Below, in pieces: positions 7,970 through 19,038 of a stretch of 64,000 nucleotides of DNA. Each line of letters starts with the position of its first letter. The first letter of the stretch is position 1. The notes below the pieces were generated by a model, which worked only from the letters and a program-made list of their open reading frames with translations, searched no databases and was not told the DNA's origin. Position numbers and translations under genes: made by a program. This stretch comes from Chryseobacterium vrystaatense. Lineage in GTDB: Bacteria; Bacteroidota; Bacteroidia; Flavobacteriales; Weeksellaceae. Location of the stretch: contig NZ_JPRI01000002.1 in assembly GCF_000737765.1 (NCBI RefSeq), positions 372,001-436,000 of the forward strand, in the 5' to 3' direction.

Positions 7970-8797
7970 TTATTTTTCCAACAACAAACTTACCCATTCT
8001 TCACGCTGTAGTTTCTTTTTCAGTTCAAGTCCGCTTTCTGTACAAACTTCAAGAATATCATCTACATCAAAGAAACACAGACCTGAAAGCAGCAGTTTTC
8101 CACCTTCATTCATGACAGAAACATAGGTAGGGATATCTGAAATCAAAATATTTCTGTTGATATTGGCCAAAATAATATCAAAATTTTCTTTTCCTAAATT
8201 CTCAGCAGTTCCTAGTTCAATATCCAGTTCAACACCGTTTCTTACAGCATTTTCTTTTGAATTTTCTACTGACCATTCATCAATATCAATTGCCTTTACA
8301 TCTCCTGCTCCCTGCTGTTTTGCGTAAATAGCCAGAACAGAAGTTCCACAGCCCATATCAAGAACCTTTTTACCTTTAAAATCAATATCCATCATCTGCT
8401 GAATCATAAGATGTGTCGTAGGATGATGTCCGGTTCCGAAAGACATTTTAGGCTGAATGATGATTTCATGCATTCCCGGTACAGATTCATGGAATTCTGC
8501 TCTGATCATTACCTTATCATCAATATTGATAGGTGAAAAGTTCTTTTCCCATTCTTCATTCCAGTTGATATTTGGCATCTCTTCAAAAGAATAAGTGATT
8601 TCCACATTTTCGTTTTCAAAAAGCGGAAGTGTCTTAAGATCTTCTTCTTTAAAAAGTTCTTTCTGGATATATCCTAAAATTCCGTCAATTTCTTCTGTAA
8701 AGCTGTCAAAACCTATTTCGATAAGCTCTGCCATTAATATCTCGTTCCATGGCTGTAATGGAGAAATCTTGAAATTGAATTCTAAATAATTTTGCAT
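7970..8797 (-). CDS. prmA: Ribosomal protein L11 methyltransferase
   Basis: 275 residues. The C-terminal half is a class I SAM-dependent methyltransferase: motif I is KKVLDMGCGTSVLAIYAKQQG, the acidic end of strand 2 is DVKAIDIDEWSVENSKENA, and the PrmA-type catalytic strand is NFDIILANINRNIL. The N-terminal ~100 residues are the substrate-recognition domain that holds L11. The GTGHHPTTHLM segment before motif I is a PrmA hallmark. PrmA trimethylates Lys and N-terminal amines of ribosomal protein L11 in the cytoplasm. Length fits the Bacteroidota members. Confidence 0.95.
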   Translation of the reverse strand: MQNYLEFNFKISPLQPWNEILMAELIEIGFDSFTEEIDGILGYIQKELFKEEDLKTLPLFENENVEITYSFEEMPNINWNEEWEKNFSPINIDDKVMIRAEFHESVPGMHEIIIQPKMSFGTGHHPTTHLMIQQMMDIDFKGKKVLDMGCGTSVLAIYAKQQGAGDVKAIDIDEWSVENSKENAVRNGVELDIELGTAENLGKENFDIILANINRNILISDIPTYVSVMNEGGKLLLSGLCFFDVDDILEVCTESGLELKKKLQREEWVSLLLEK

Positions 8798-8974
8798 GTG
8801 AGTGAATAATTTAATGCAAAAATAAGAATGTTATTACTGTTAAAAAAATGGAAGTGTTGTCAGGGGTATTTTTTTGATGATTTAATTCTAAATTTTAATG
8901 ATGGAGGTTTTTATTTCTTTATTTGATATCCCTCTTAATTTTATACTGTGAGAAAAATATTGGCACATATGTTT

Positions 8975-8986
8975 TGGCTAAAGCCA
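8975..8986. repeat. Partial copy of the GGCTAAAGCC palindrome
   Basis: TGGCTAAAGCCA carries the core of the two longer palindromes at 9010 and 9097, 35 bp before the first of them. Region 8798-9172 has no gene and is filled mainly by this repeat group. Confidence 0.6.
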
Positions 8987-9009
8987 GCGGATTTTTATTA
9001 ATTAAAAAA

Positions 9010-9036
9010 GCGGGCTAAAGCCCGCTCCTGTTGAAT
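9010..9036. repeat. REP-like palindromic repeat, copy 1
   Basis: Arms GCGGGCT and AGCCCGC around AA, followed by TCCTGTTGAAT. It matches the copy at 9097-9127 over the palindrome and the flanking TCCTnTTGAAT. It stands out by its G+C content in an A+T-rich spacer between two divergent-looking blocks. Confidence 0.85.
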
Positions 9037-9096
9037 GTACTGGTCTTTAAATCGCTTTTAGGGATTTTCAACTCAATCATCATTAATAAAAAAAAC

Positions 9097-9127
9097 AGGA
9101 GCGGGCTAAAGCCCGCTCCTATTGAAT
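9097..9127. repeat. REP-like palindromic repeat, copy 2
   Basis: Perfect 11-bp arms (AGGAGCGGGCT and AGCCCGCTCCT) around AA, followed by ATTGAAT. It lies 45 bp before the end of the SDR gene, so the hairpin could also end or protect that reverse-strand transcript. Confidence 0.87.
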
Positions 9128-9172
9128 AGTTTTGTTTTTTACACTACTTTGACATGATCATCATCGTCCCCT

Positions 9173-9886
9173 TTATGGGTTAGTCGAAAAAATAGATGCA
9201 TTGGCGATCAACGCTCTTCTGTTCATTTTTAAAATATCTCTTACCCATTCTGCAAAATCTTCAGGCTGAAGTACTTTATCCGGATTTCCATCCGTAAGTC
9301 CTCCCTGAATACTCATATCAGAGGCAATTGTACTTGGCGTCAATGTAATCACACGGATATTCTGTTTTCTCCATTCCGCCATCATCGATTGCGACAGGGA
9401 AACGACTGCCGCTTTTGAAGCAGCATAGGCAGACATATTCGGTCCTCCTTTTAGTCCGGCTGTAGAAGCTACATTAACGATATCTCCCTCACCATTAGCT
9501 TTCATGAACGGATGAACTGCTTTAGCGGCATAGTACACACCAAACAGATTGGTTTTAATTACCTGTTCCCAGGTTTCGGAAGACATATCTTCGATGCTTC
9601 CAAAATCTCCGATCCCAGCGTTATTAACCAGAATATCTACGCTTCCCAGCTGCTCTGCAAGTGATTGAATTCCAGCTTTCACTTCAGATTCATTATCAAT
9701 ACTGAAAACAGCATAGGCAGAATTTACACCAAGGGCTTTGATTTCTTCTACTGTATTTTTAAGATTATCTTCATTTCTACCGGTAACCGCAACGTTCACT
9801 CCTTCATTGGCTAAAGCTAAAGCAACTGCTTTTCCCAGTCCTCTTCCACCACCTGTAACGATGGCATTTTTTCCGTTTATATTCAT
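9173..9886 (-). CDS. Short-chain dehydrogenase/reductase (FabG-like)
   Basis: 237 residues from the ATG at 9886; the longer frame to 9979 adds 31 residues without SDR character. Classical SDR marks are the cofactor motif TGGGRGLG (11-18), NNAG (88-91) and the catalytic S141, Y154 and K158 (YAASK). The arginine in VTGRNEDNL after strand 2 suggests NADP(H). The sequence is close to 3-oxoacyl-[ACP] reductase-like enzymes annotated as 3-ketoacyl-ACP reductase, but in this lone position, away from fatty-acid genes, the substrate is not known. Confidence 0.9.
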   Translation of the reverse strand: MNINGKNAIVTGGGRGLGKAVALALANEGVNVAVTGRNEDNLKNTVEEIKALGVNSAYAVFSIDNESEVKAGIQSLAEQLGSVDILVNNAGIGDFGSIEDMSSETWEQVIKTNLFGVYYAAKAVHPFMKANGEGDIVNVASTAGLKGGPNMSAYAASKAAVVSLSQSMMAEWRKQNIRVITLTPSTIASDMSIQGGLTDGNPDKVLQPEDFAEWVRDILKMNRRALIANASIFSTNP

Positions 9887-9996
9887 AATAATTTTGTTTC
9901 GTAAGGCAAATTTACGAAAGAACATTTTGACAGGACCGGAAGAAGAGACATTTAATACAATTTTAATAGTGATCTTCAATTCTGAAGTTTTTTTTC

Positions 9997-10180
9997 AACC
10001 ACAAAAGTCACAAAAAGCTTTTAACACTTAAGTTACTTGAAGCTTAAATGCTTTGTGAATAATAAGATCACATAAGTTCTAAGAAAATCAAAGATTTTCT
10101 TAGACAAAAAGTCGTGGATCAACATTCCTCTCCCATGGAGGGGTGGCGAAAATTCAAAGAATTTTTGACGGGGTGGTTTA
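9997..10180 (+). repeat. Dispersed ~185-bp intergenic element, copy 1
   Basis: It starts with AACCACAAAAGTCACAAAA and ends with a G-rich part: CTCCCATGGAGGGGTG, then AAATTCAAAGAATTTTTG, then ACGGGGTGGTTT. A second copy lies in inverted orientation at 29399-29589 with the same order of blocks (CACAAAAGTCACAAAA, ACTTAAGTTA, CTAAGTT, GGAGGGGTG, TTCAAAGAATTTTTG, CGGGGTGGTTT). Two internal inverted repeats could fold as hairpins. An open frame of 69 codons on the reverse strand here is taken as spurious. Confidence 0.8.
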
Positions 10181-10193
10181 TAAACGTAAAAAA

Positions 10194-10227
10194 CTAAAAA
10201 AACCTGCCTCCAAAAAGGAAACAGGTT
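10194..10227 (-). terminator. Terminator of the glycerophosphodiesterase gene
   Basis: On the reverse strand, AACCTGTTTCC and GGAGGCAGGTT pair around a TTTTT loop and are followed by a run of seven T, 25 bp beyond the stop codon. Confidence 0.85.
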
Positions 10228-10251
10228 GTTTATTGTCAGCAATGAAAATAG

Positions 10252-10998
10252 CTATTTATTTTTTAGCTGGTCTGGAATATTGGTGGTAACAAAACCGATT
10301 CCCTGGTTTTTCAAGTCCTGATAAATGGCAGCATCGTTTACTGTCCATGAATTCGTGATAAGGCCTAAAGTTTTTGCTTCAGAGATCCAGGTAGGATTTT
10401 TCTGGAAAACACTGTAATGGTAATCCATCCCGTCAAGACCTTCTTTTTTGATCTGCTCAGGAGACAGTTCACCGTTCAGATACTGCACTTTGAATGCCGG
10501 CTCCAGCTTTTTGATCTCTTTGCAGATATGTAAGCTGAAAGAAATATATTCACTTTGACTTTCAAGCTTCAGATCCTTAATCATTTGAAGGGTCTTCCTG
10601 GTTATCTCATTTTCCAATTCAGGAGTTTTGGCAGGTTTGATTTCAACGATTAATTTTAGAGAAGAATCTTTTTTCCCCTGTTTCAAATAATTTTTTAACG
10701 TTGGAAATTTTTCTCCATTGGACAATTTTAATGCTTCCAATTCTTTGAAAGAAGTTTCCGAAATTTCCATTTGGCCGTGATGCTCATCATGATTGATGAC
10801 AAGAACACCGTCTTTGGTCATTCTGACGTCAAATTCCGATCCGTATATTTTTAATTTCTGGGCATTCTCTAAAGATTTGATAGAATTTTCCGTGGTAGGC
10901 GGCTGCGCCTGGAAGTAGCCTCTGTGTGCGATAATCTGGGTTTGTGCCTTCATTAGAACTGTACTTAAAACTGCTAACCCTAAGATAAAATTTTTCAT
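10252..10998 (-). CDS. Exported glycerophosphodiester phosphodiesterase
   Basis: 248 residues with signal peptide MKNFILGLAVLSTVLMKAQ. The GDPD signature is complete: IIAHRGYFQ, then ENSIKSLENA, GSEFDVRMTKDGVLVINHD with the metal-binding Glu/Asp and the catalytic His, and later LIVEIKPAK. Enzymes of this family hydrolyse glycerophosphodiesters to glycerol-3-phosphate and an alcohol, here in the periplasm, for phosphate or glycerol salvage. It begins 61 bp after the TonB-dependent receptor gene on the same strand and may be co-transcribed with it, hinting that the receptor imports a related compound (inference). Confidence 0.93.
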   Translation of the reverse strand: MKNFILGLAVLSTVLMKAQTQIIAHRGYFQAQPPTTENSIKSLENAQKLKIYGSEFDVRMTKDGVLVINHDEHHGQMEISETSFKELEALKLSNGEKFPTLKNYLKQGKKDSSLKLIVEIKPAKTPELENEITRKTLQMIKDLKLESQSEYISFSLHICKEIKKLEPAFKVQYLNGELSPEQIKKEGLDGMDYHYSVFQKNPTWISEAKTLGLITNSWTVNDAAIYQDLKNQGIGFVTTNIPDQLKNK

Positions 10999-11059
10999 AA
11001 TATAATCAGATAATTAAATTAAAATCTTAAAAACGTTTGATAAAGGTAGTATTTAAAAG

Positions 11060-14000
11060 TTAAAAACTGTATTTAGCACCGATTTGAATCTGGTAAGGAT
11101 TTCCGGAAAGAGGTACTAAACCATTGGCATTTTTAACGTATTCAAACTGTTTTGTGACCTGGTTGAACTTTGTCACCCTGTACAGTGCTGTATTTCCGTA
11201 AGACTTATTGACTCCCCATTCTCTGTTAAGAAGATTGGCAACGTTGAAGATGTCTACAGAAAGTTCAAATGCTCCGATCTTTTCAAACTTAATTTTTTTA
11301 GCAACCCGCACATCCCATACTCCGAAAAATCCGTTTTTACCTCCATTACGCTCTGCAACAGCATTGTTGTATTTTTCTACATAATCTTTCAGGGCCTGTC
11401 CTACTGCTGGGTCGTTGAGAAGCGGCTGGGTAATGATTCCCGGGAAAATATACGCAAGGTCATTAGAATCTACAAAGTCCCCGTTGATATTTCCTCCTGC
11501 TGTCACCGAGAAACGTGTTCCTCCGATTCCCGAATATCTTACTCCTAAGGTAAATCCTGCGATGGTAGGCGAGTTCCCGTAAATTACGATCTTATTTCTG
11601 AACTGGTTATCGGAATAGCTCATTCTTAAATCTCTCGGATCACTCTGAACCGGAGTGGAAAGTGTCGCAGAGTTGGCTACGTTTCCGTTGTATGAGGTAT
11701 TGTCTTTGATATCTGACCAGGTATAACTTGCTGTGATCTCCCCATCTTTCCAGTAACGGTAGCTGGTATCAAACACGAATGAGTACTGATTCACTTTTCC
11801 ATCACTTACAAGCTCAAGTACTCTTCCGAATTTTTTATTGACCCTTCCTTCTTTCCAATCGATATTCACACTGTTATTCGTGTTATTGATGATCGTAGCA
11901 GCAGGCACATATACTCCTCTTCCCCCTTCATTATCTAAAGTAAAGTATGGGTTCGCTTGCATATTTCTGTCATAGTAGAAGTAATTGTTTCTTCCCAGCG
12001 CCATATAGGCTGCAATTCCAGCTCTGAATCTTTCATTGAAGAAATGAGTATAGGAGATATTTGCTTTATAAACGATTGGAATTTTTGCATCTTTCCCTGT
12101 ATAATTGATGGTCGGAATCTGATATTGTGAGAGTGTGGGAACCTTTCCGTAATCCTCTCTATACCCTGGAAAATCAGGAGTAAGACCAGCAGTGGCGGGA
12201 TTCACATCTACAGTTGCCAAATGTTTCCCGTCAAAAACAAGATTATTGATTACCATATAGTTGTTGATATCGGAAGAGAATACTCCGGCACCGAATTTTA
12301 TGAAATCTTTATTCCCTTCATTGATATTCCAGTCAAACTGAAATCTCGGCTGAACAACAAAAGATTTGATTTGATTATCCGTTCTGATCCCCATTTCGTC
12401 AAAAAGCTTCTGATTGAATTCAGCTTTCGGATATCCTCCGTAATCAAATCTTAATCCGGCCATAAAGTCAAGGCCTGTCGCTATTTTAGTTTGAATCTGC
12501 CCGTAAAGTCCTGCATTCCAGATACTGGATTTTACAGATGGATCATCCATCAAAGGTACTTCTCTGTAGAATCTGTAAGGAGTAAGATTCTCGAAATTCG
12601 TCATTCCCTGGAACTGGAATCTTCCGTTTACTTCACTTCCATAGATAGATTTTGATCTGGTATACATCAGGTCTACCCCAAAAGTATATTTAATTTTATC
12701 GGTGTTGTAATATAAGTTGTCCACCACCTGGAATACATTATTCCTGAAACCTTCCTGTCCAAAACGGTGTCCTCCGATCTGTATATTGGTTGCTCCGACA
12801 CTGGATACAACCCCTTCGACCACAGCTCTTGGAACTGTTTTTCCTAACTCGCTGTTCTGATAACTGTCCTGGAAGGTATATAAATACTGGGCTTTTAATT
12901 CATTGGTGATATTTGGCTTAACATTGGTTCTTAAGGTCAAAAGTAAGCTGTTATCAAGGTTTTTATCATTCCCATAAGACTCAAAGAAATTGATTGCTGT
13001 ATTATCTCCCAATCCGTTTTTATTCAGGTCATAGGTAAAGTTATTCCTTAACGTCAATAAGTTTTTTTCGTTGATCTGCCAGTCCAAACGAAGGAATCCG
13101 GCATCTGAATTCCTTACTTTATCAAAACTTCCAAACTGAGGAGTATTTCCTACACCATATTTAGATCTTGCAATATCCAGGAACTTATTCAGCGTCTGCA
13201 TGTTTGTATTCAGTCTTTTCTCATCATCCGCTGATTTGATATCTGCAATCTGTAACGGCCTTGAATCTAACTGATGATCCCATGCTACAAAGAAGTGTAA
13301 TTTATTTTTGATGATCGGCCCACCCAGTGAAAAACCGAACTGGGAAGTAGAGAAATCATTTTCTCTTTTATTTCCTCTGATATCGTAAGGACTGGAAAGC
13401 CAGTTTGTTCTTAAATATTCCCAGGCACTTCCTGAGAATTTATTGGTTCCGGATTTGGTAACGGCACTTACTGTTCCTCCTCCGCTTCTTCCCAGCGTTA
13501 CATCATACTGGTTGGTGGTAATTTTGAATTCTCGGACCGCTTCAATTGAGATTGAAAACGGAGCACCGCTTCGGCTGGTTGTAGATCCTGCAGAGGTTGG
13601 ATTTTTAGCGGTCATTCCATCAATTGTAAAATTGGTTGAGGATCCCAGCTGTCCTGATAAATTCCCTCCTTTTCCACTTAACGGAGATAATTCAGTAAGA
13701 TTGGTAAAGTTTCTTCCGTTTACCGGGAGCATACTGATATTCTTAGCCGAAATCGCTGTAGCAGCTCCAAGGTTTCCGATTTTATTTTTCAGGTTTCCGG
13801 TAATGACCACTTCTTCTATCTGCTTTTCTCCCCCTCCTAAACTCATGTTTACCGTAACCTGATCTCCAAAGTTGACGTTATAGCCTTCTTTTTTCTCCTC
13901 ATTCACGATAATGGTATAGGGTCCACCAAGAGGAATTTCTTTAAAAATGTATTCGCCCTTTGAATTGGTCTCTGTCTCCGTCCTGAACCCTGTAGACTCG

Positions 14001-14146
14001 TTCACGATCGTTACTTTCACTTTTTCCTGAGCACTGCTGCCCAGTCCGGTTACTTTTCCCACAATAGAAGCCTGCGTAGTCTGCGCATAAGCCAGTGTTC
14101 CAAATCCTAAAAACAATAATCCTAGTACAATCTTTACTTTTCTCAT
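11060..14146 (-). CDS. Oar-like TonB-dependent outer membrane receptor
   Basis: 1028 residues. Signal peptide MRKVKIVLGLLFLGFGTLAYAQ is followed by a carboxypeptidase-regulatory-like Ig domain (residues ~25-105, ASIVGKVTGLG ... GEYIFKEIPLGGPYTIIV). The plug (EEVVITGNL, then MLPVNGRNFTNLTELSPLSG and RSGAPFSISIEAVREFKI) and a long beta barrel ending in the aromatic C-terminus (GAKYSF) complete it. This is the architecture of Oar-type receptors, larger than SusC-like proteins, and no SusD partner lies next to it. The ligand is unknown. The adjacent phosphodiesterase might act on the imported or processed compound. Confidence 0.92.
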   Translation of the reverse strand: MRKVKIVLGLLFLGFGTLAYAQTTQASIVGKVTGLGSSAQEKVKVTIVNESTGFRTETETNSKGEYIFKEIPLGGPYTIIVNEEKKEGYNVNFGDQVTVNMSLGGGEKQIEEVVITGNLKNKIGNLGAATAISAKNISMLPVNGRNFTNLTELSPLSGKGGNLSGQLGSSTNFTIDGMTAKNPTSAGSTTSRSGAPFSISIEAVREFKITTNQYDVTLGRSGGGTVSAVTKSGTNKFSGSAWEYLRTNWLSSPYDIRGNKRENDFSTSQFGFSLGGPIIKNKLHFFVAWDHQLDSRPLQIADIKSADDEKRLNTNMQTLNKFLDIARSKYGVGNTPQFGSFDKVRNSDAGFLRLDWQINEKNLLTLRNNFTYDLNKNGLGDNTAINFFESYGNDKNLDNSLLLTLRTNVKPNITNELKAQYLYTFQDSYQNSELGKTVPRAVVEGVVSSVGATNIQIGGHRFGQEGFRNNVFQVVDNLYYNTDKIKYTFGVDLMYTRSKSIYGSEVNGRFQFQGMTNFENLTPYRFYREVPLMDDPSVKSSIWNAGLYGQIQTKIATGLDFMAGLRFDYGGYPKAEFNQKLFDEMGIRTDNQIKSFVVQPRFQFDWNINEGNKDFIKFGAGVFSSDINNYMVINNLVFDGKHLATVDVNPATAGLTPDFPGYREDYGKVPTLSQYQIPTINYTGKDAKIPIVYKANISYTHFFNERFRAGIAAYMALGRNNYFYYDRNMQANPYFTLDNEGGRGVYVPAATIINNTNNSVNIDWKEGRVNKKFGRVLELVSDGKVNQYSFVFDTSYRYWKDGEITASYTWSDIKDNTSYNGNVANSATLSTPVQSDPRDLRMSYSDNQFRNKIVIYGNSPTIAGFTLGVRYSGIGGTRFSVTAGGNINGDFVDSNDLAYIFPGIITQPLLNDPAVGQALKDYVEKYNNAVAERNGGKNGFFGVWDVRVAKKIKFEKIGAFELSVDIFNVANLLNREWGVNKSYGNTALYRVTKFNQVTKQFEYVKNANGLVPLSGNPYQIQIGAKYSF

Positions 14147-14164
14147 CTCTTCAAATTAGATGTG

Positions 14165-14172
14165 CAAAGGTA
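14165..14172 (-). promoter_or_regulatory. Putative -7 box of the Oar-like receptor gene
   Basis: On the reverse strand TACCTTTG matches TAnnTTTG and lies 18 bp before the ATG. No good -33 TTTG is present at the usual distance. Confidence 0.4.
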
Positions 14173-14358
14173 TTTTGACTTTAGGCATAGCGTGTTTAAG
14201 GGAGTTTTAACAAATTCTCAATTAAATCATAACATTATGTTAAATTAATTTAAACAAATCTTTTAAATTAAAGACAGTCAACACGTTGAACCATGTTACG
14301 CTTTTTTAATTTTCCTATAATATTTTATTCCGGTATTTTCTAATGAAATTAGTTTAGC

Positions 14359-14366
14359 TATTTTTG
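14359..14366 (+). promoter_or_regulatory. Putative -7 box of ligA
   Basis: TATTTTTG matches TAnnTTTG and lies 18 bp before the ligA start codon; a -33 element is not evident. Confidence 0.4.
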
Positions 14367-14378
14367 CTCAAAAGATAG

Positions 14379-16391
<2,013 letters not shown>

Positions 16392-16412
16392 TATCTTTAA
16401 CAAATTATAATT

Positions 16413-16447
16413 AAACCATTGAGATTCAATTTCAATGGTTTATTTTT
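16413..16447 (+). terminator. Terminator of ligA
   Basis: Arms AAACCATTGA and TCAATGGTTT form a 10-bp stem, followed by ATTTTTG, 22 bp after the ligA stop. Confidence 0.8.
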
Positions 16448-16494
16448 GTCCTTTTTCACCAAGAAAAGAATAAAAAACTAAATAAGATTAATCC

Positions 16495-18795
16495 ATGAAA
16501 AAAATCTACCTCATCATTTGTATGATGATCATTTCTTTATTTCAGGCTCAGATTGTGAATATTCCTGATCCCAATTTTAAGCAAATACTGCTCTCTGACA
16601 CTCAATATTTAGCTCAGAATCTTAATGGTTTTTATACTACCATTGATACCAATCATGATGGAGAAATTCAATTATCTGAAGCAGCCAGTATCAGTAAATT
16701 AAATTTTGATTTAAGTGTAATTCCAAATCACTCTTACTTTTTCAATAATGTGACCTCAATGGAGGGTATAAAAAGTTTCACTAATCTCACTGATATTTAC
16801 ATAAACAGTTTTCCATCATTACAAACGCTTGATTTGAGTAACAGTCCATTACTACGCAATGTAGAGACCAATATGTGCTCTCTTCTATCATCAGTAAACG
16901 TACAGGGTTGCAGCCAGCTATATAATCTTGATATTTTTATGAGTAAGCTTTCTTCTATAGATGTATCGGGACTGACAAATTTATATGATTTACATATTAC
17001 GCAATCTCTTCTTTCCAACATATATTTAAACAATAATACAAATCTCAACACCTTATATCTCCCTTCTAATAAGCTTACAACAATACCTTTAAATCAAACC
17101 CCAAATTTAAAATATTTAACGATTTCAGGTAATCTGTTTACAACATTTGATTTCAGCACCTTTTCAAAACTTGAAGTCCTCAATTGTAGCTACAACAAGT
17201 TTATAAGTCTAGATTTATCTCACAATGCAAATCTTAAATCTTTTTCCTGTGACATGAATCCCAACCTTCAGTCTTTATTTATTAAAAACGGAATCAATAA
17301 CTTTACACAAGGTATTAATTCTACTTTTTCAAACACACCAAGTCTCGTTTACATCTGTGCAGATGATTCTGAAATTTCCAATGTAAATGCTTTACTGCCT
17401 TCTACCACTTCGTGTGTTGTGAATTCATATTGTTCATTTACTCCAGGCGGAGTTTTTTACACGATTTCAGGAAATACAAAATTTGACAGTAACAGCAATG
17501 GCTGTGATACCAGCGATCCAAATAAAGGACTCCAAAAATTTAATATTACCAACGGAATCATCTCTGGAGGTACTATTGCCAATAGTTCAGGAAATTACTC
17601 GATTCAATTGCAATCGGGAACCCATACAATAACTCCAGTTCTTGAGAATCCATCCTACTTTACTATTTCACCAACAAGTTTAACGGCCAATTTCCCAGCC
17701 CAGACAAGTCCATTGATACAAGATTTCTGTGTAACAGCCAATGGTAATCATTCGGATCTTGAAATTGTGATCATTCCAACAGACATTGCAGTTCCTGGTT
17801 TTGATGTAGATTATAAAATTATTTTCAAGAATAAAGGAACTACCACACAGTCAGGAAATGTAGTATTCAATTTCAATGACAGCTTAATGAATTTTGTAAG
17901 CGCAACTAACAATCCCAGTTCTCAATCTACAGGAGTATTAAGCTGGAATTTCACGAATCTTCTTCCTTTTGAATCTAGAGAAATCAGTGCTAAATTTATT
18001 TTAAATACATCAACGCAGACTCCTTCTTTAAATATGGGCGATGTGCTTCACTACACAGCTCTTGTTGTTGGTGCTGCTGACGAAACGCCATCGGATAATA
18101 CCTTCACCCTGAATCAAACGGTGGTGAATTCTTTTGACCCGAATGATAAAACCTGTCTTGAAGGAACTACAATTTCTCAGACAAAAGTTGGAGAGTATGT
18201 TCATTATCTGATTCGATTTGAAAACAATGGTACCGCCAATGCGAAAAATATTATCGTAAAAGATGATATTGATACGTCCAAATTTGATCTGTCTACGCTT
18301 ACTCCCTTAAGTGGAAGCCACAGTTTTGTGACGAAAATTTCAGGAATGAATACCGCGGAATTTATTTTTGAAAACATTCAGCTGCCATTCGATGATGCAA
18401 ATAATGATGGATACATTGCTTTCAAGATTAAAACAAAATCAACCTTAGCTGTTGGAAGCAGTTTCAGTAATACAGCGAAGATCTATTTTGACTACAATGC
18501 ACCGATCATTACAAATACCTATACTACTTCCGTACAAAATGTTCTGGCCACATCTGAAGTGAATACCGGCAAAAATAATTTCAATATTTATCCTAATCCG
18601 GTACAAGACGTCCTTTATATCCAATCAAAAGATGAGGTTATTAAAGCTGAAATCTATGACACAGCAGGAAGAATCCTGAGTACGACAGGAGTAGAAAATA
18701 ATTCTGTGAATGTTTCTGATCTGACGAAAGGAAATTATATCATTAAAGTCTCTACAAAAAATAAAACGCTGACACTTAAGTTTATTAAAGCATAA
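16495..18795 (+). CDS. Leucine-rich repeat surface protein with T9SS sorting domain, paralogue 1
   Basis: 766 residues. Signal peptide (1-19), then an EF-hand-like loop at residues 51-62 (DTNHDGEIQLSE), then about ten leucine-rich repeats of ~21 residues (TLDLSNSPLLRNV, NLKYLTISGN, LEVLNCSYNKFISLDLSHN). After a Cys-containing segment and a prealbumin-like linker (GNTKFDSNSNGCDTSDP) come a DUF11-like Ig domain and a DUF7619-like domain (DPNDKTCLEG ... YVHYLIRFENNGTANA). The type A sorting domain follows (IYPNPVQDVLYIQ to KGNYIIKVSTKNKTLTLKFIKA). Predicted to be exported by the type IX system and held on or released from the surface. First of three tandem paralogues, each closed by a terminator of the same type. 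Confidence 0.92.
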   Translation: MKKIYLIICMMIISLFQAQIVNIPDPNFKQILLSDTQYLAQNLNGFYTTIDTNHDGEIQLSEAASISKLNFDLSVIPNHSYFFNNVTSMEGIKSFTNLTDIYINSFPSLQTLDLSNSPLLRNVETNMCSLLSSVNVQGCSQLYNLDIFMSKLSSIDVSGLTNLYDLHITQSLLSNIYLNNNTNLNTLYLPSNKLTTIPLNQTPNLKYLTISGNLFTTFDFSTFSKLEVLNCSYNKFISLDLSHNANLKSFSCDMNPNLQSLFIKNGINNFTQGINSTFSNTPSLVYICADDSEISNVNALLPSTTSCVVNSYCSFTPGGVFYTISGNTKFDSNSNGCDTSDPNKGLQKFNITNGIISGGTIANSSGNYSIQLQSGTHTITPVLENPSYFTISPTSLTANFPAQTSPLIQDFCVTANGNHSDLEIVIIPTDIAVPGFDVDYKIIFKNKGTTTQSGNVVFNFNDSLMNFVSATNNPSSQSTGVLSWNFTNLLPFESREISAKFILNTSTQTPSLNMGDVLHYTALVVGAADETPSDNTFTLNQTVVNSFDPNDKTCLEGTTISQTKVGEYVHYLIRFENNGTANAKNIIVKDDIDTSKFDLSTLTPLSGSHSFVTKISGMNTAEFIFENIQLPFDDANNDGYIAFKIKTKSTLAVGSSFSNTAKIYFDYNAPIITNTYTTSVQNVLATSEVNTGKNNFNIYPNPVQDVLYIQSKDEVIKAEIYDTAGRILSTTGVENNSVNVSDLTKGNYIIKVSTKNKTLTLKFIKA

Positions 18796-18820
18796 AAGTA
18801 GTTGGAATTATTATACTTTA

Positions 18821-18849
18821 AAAGCTGTGAGAATCTCACAGCTTTTTTT
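18821..18849 (+). terminator. Terminator of LRR paralogue 1
   Basis: Perfect 11-bp stem AAAGCTGTGAG/CTCACAGCTTT with a 3-base loop and T-tract. The GCTGTGA/TCACAGC stem recurs after both other paralogues. Confidence 0.92.
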
Positions 18850-18959
18850 CATGATTAATAATCAACAAATCCTACGACAACAAAAAAGAATAAAATTAAC
18901 ACCAAATCAACATTTAAACACATTGATTAAACAATACACAACAAAAACAATATTATACA

Positions 18960-19038
18960 AATAATTAAAAAATAAAATACAACTATTTTTCATGATATAA
19001 TTTTTTATATATTTACCACAACTAAATATCACCAAACC
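18960..19038 (+). promoter_or_regulatory. Conserved upstream region of LRR paralogue 2
   Basis: The bases before the start are nearly the same as those before paralogue 3 (21674-21752): both contain TATATATTTAC or CATATATTTAC, then AACTAAATATCACCAAACC directly before ATG. TATATTTA resembles a weak -7 box (TAnnTTTG). The identity extends into the first ~40 coding bases and shows that promoter and leader were duplicated with the gene. Confidence 0.55.

Noticed and set aside
10033-10242. 69-codon reverse-strand frame
   Set aside because: It lies within the dispersed repeat element and a terminator; composition follows the repeat, not a protein.
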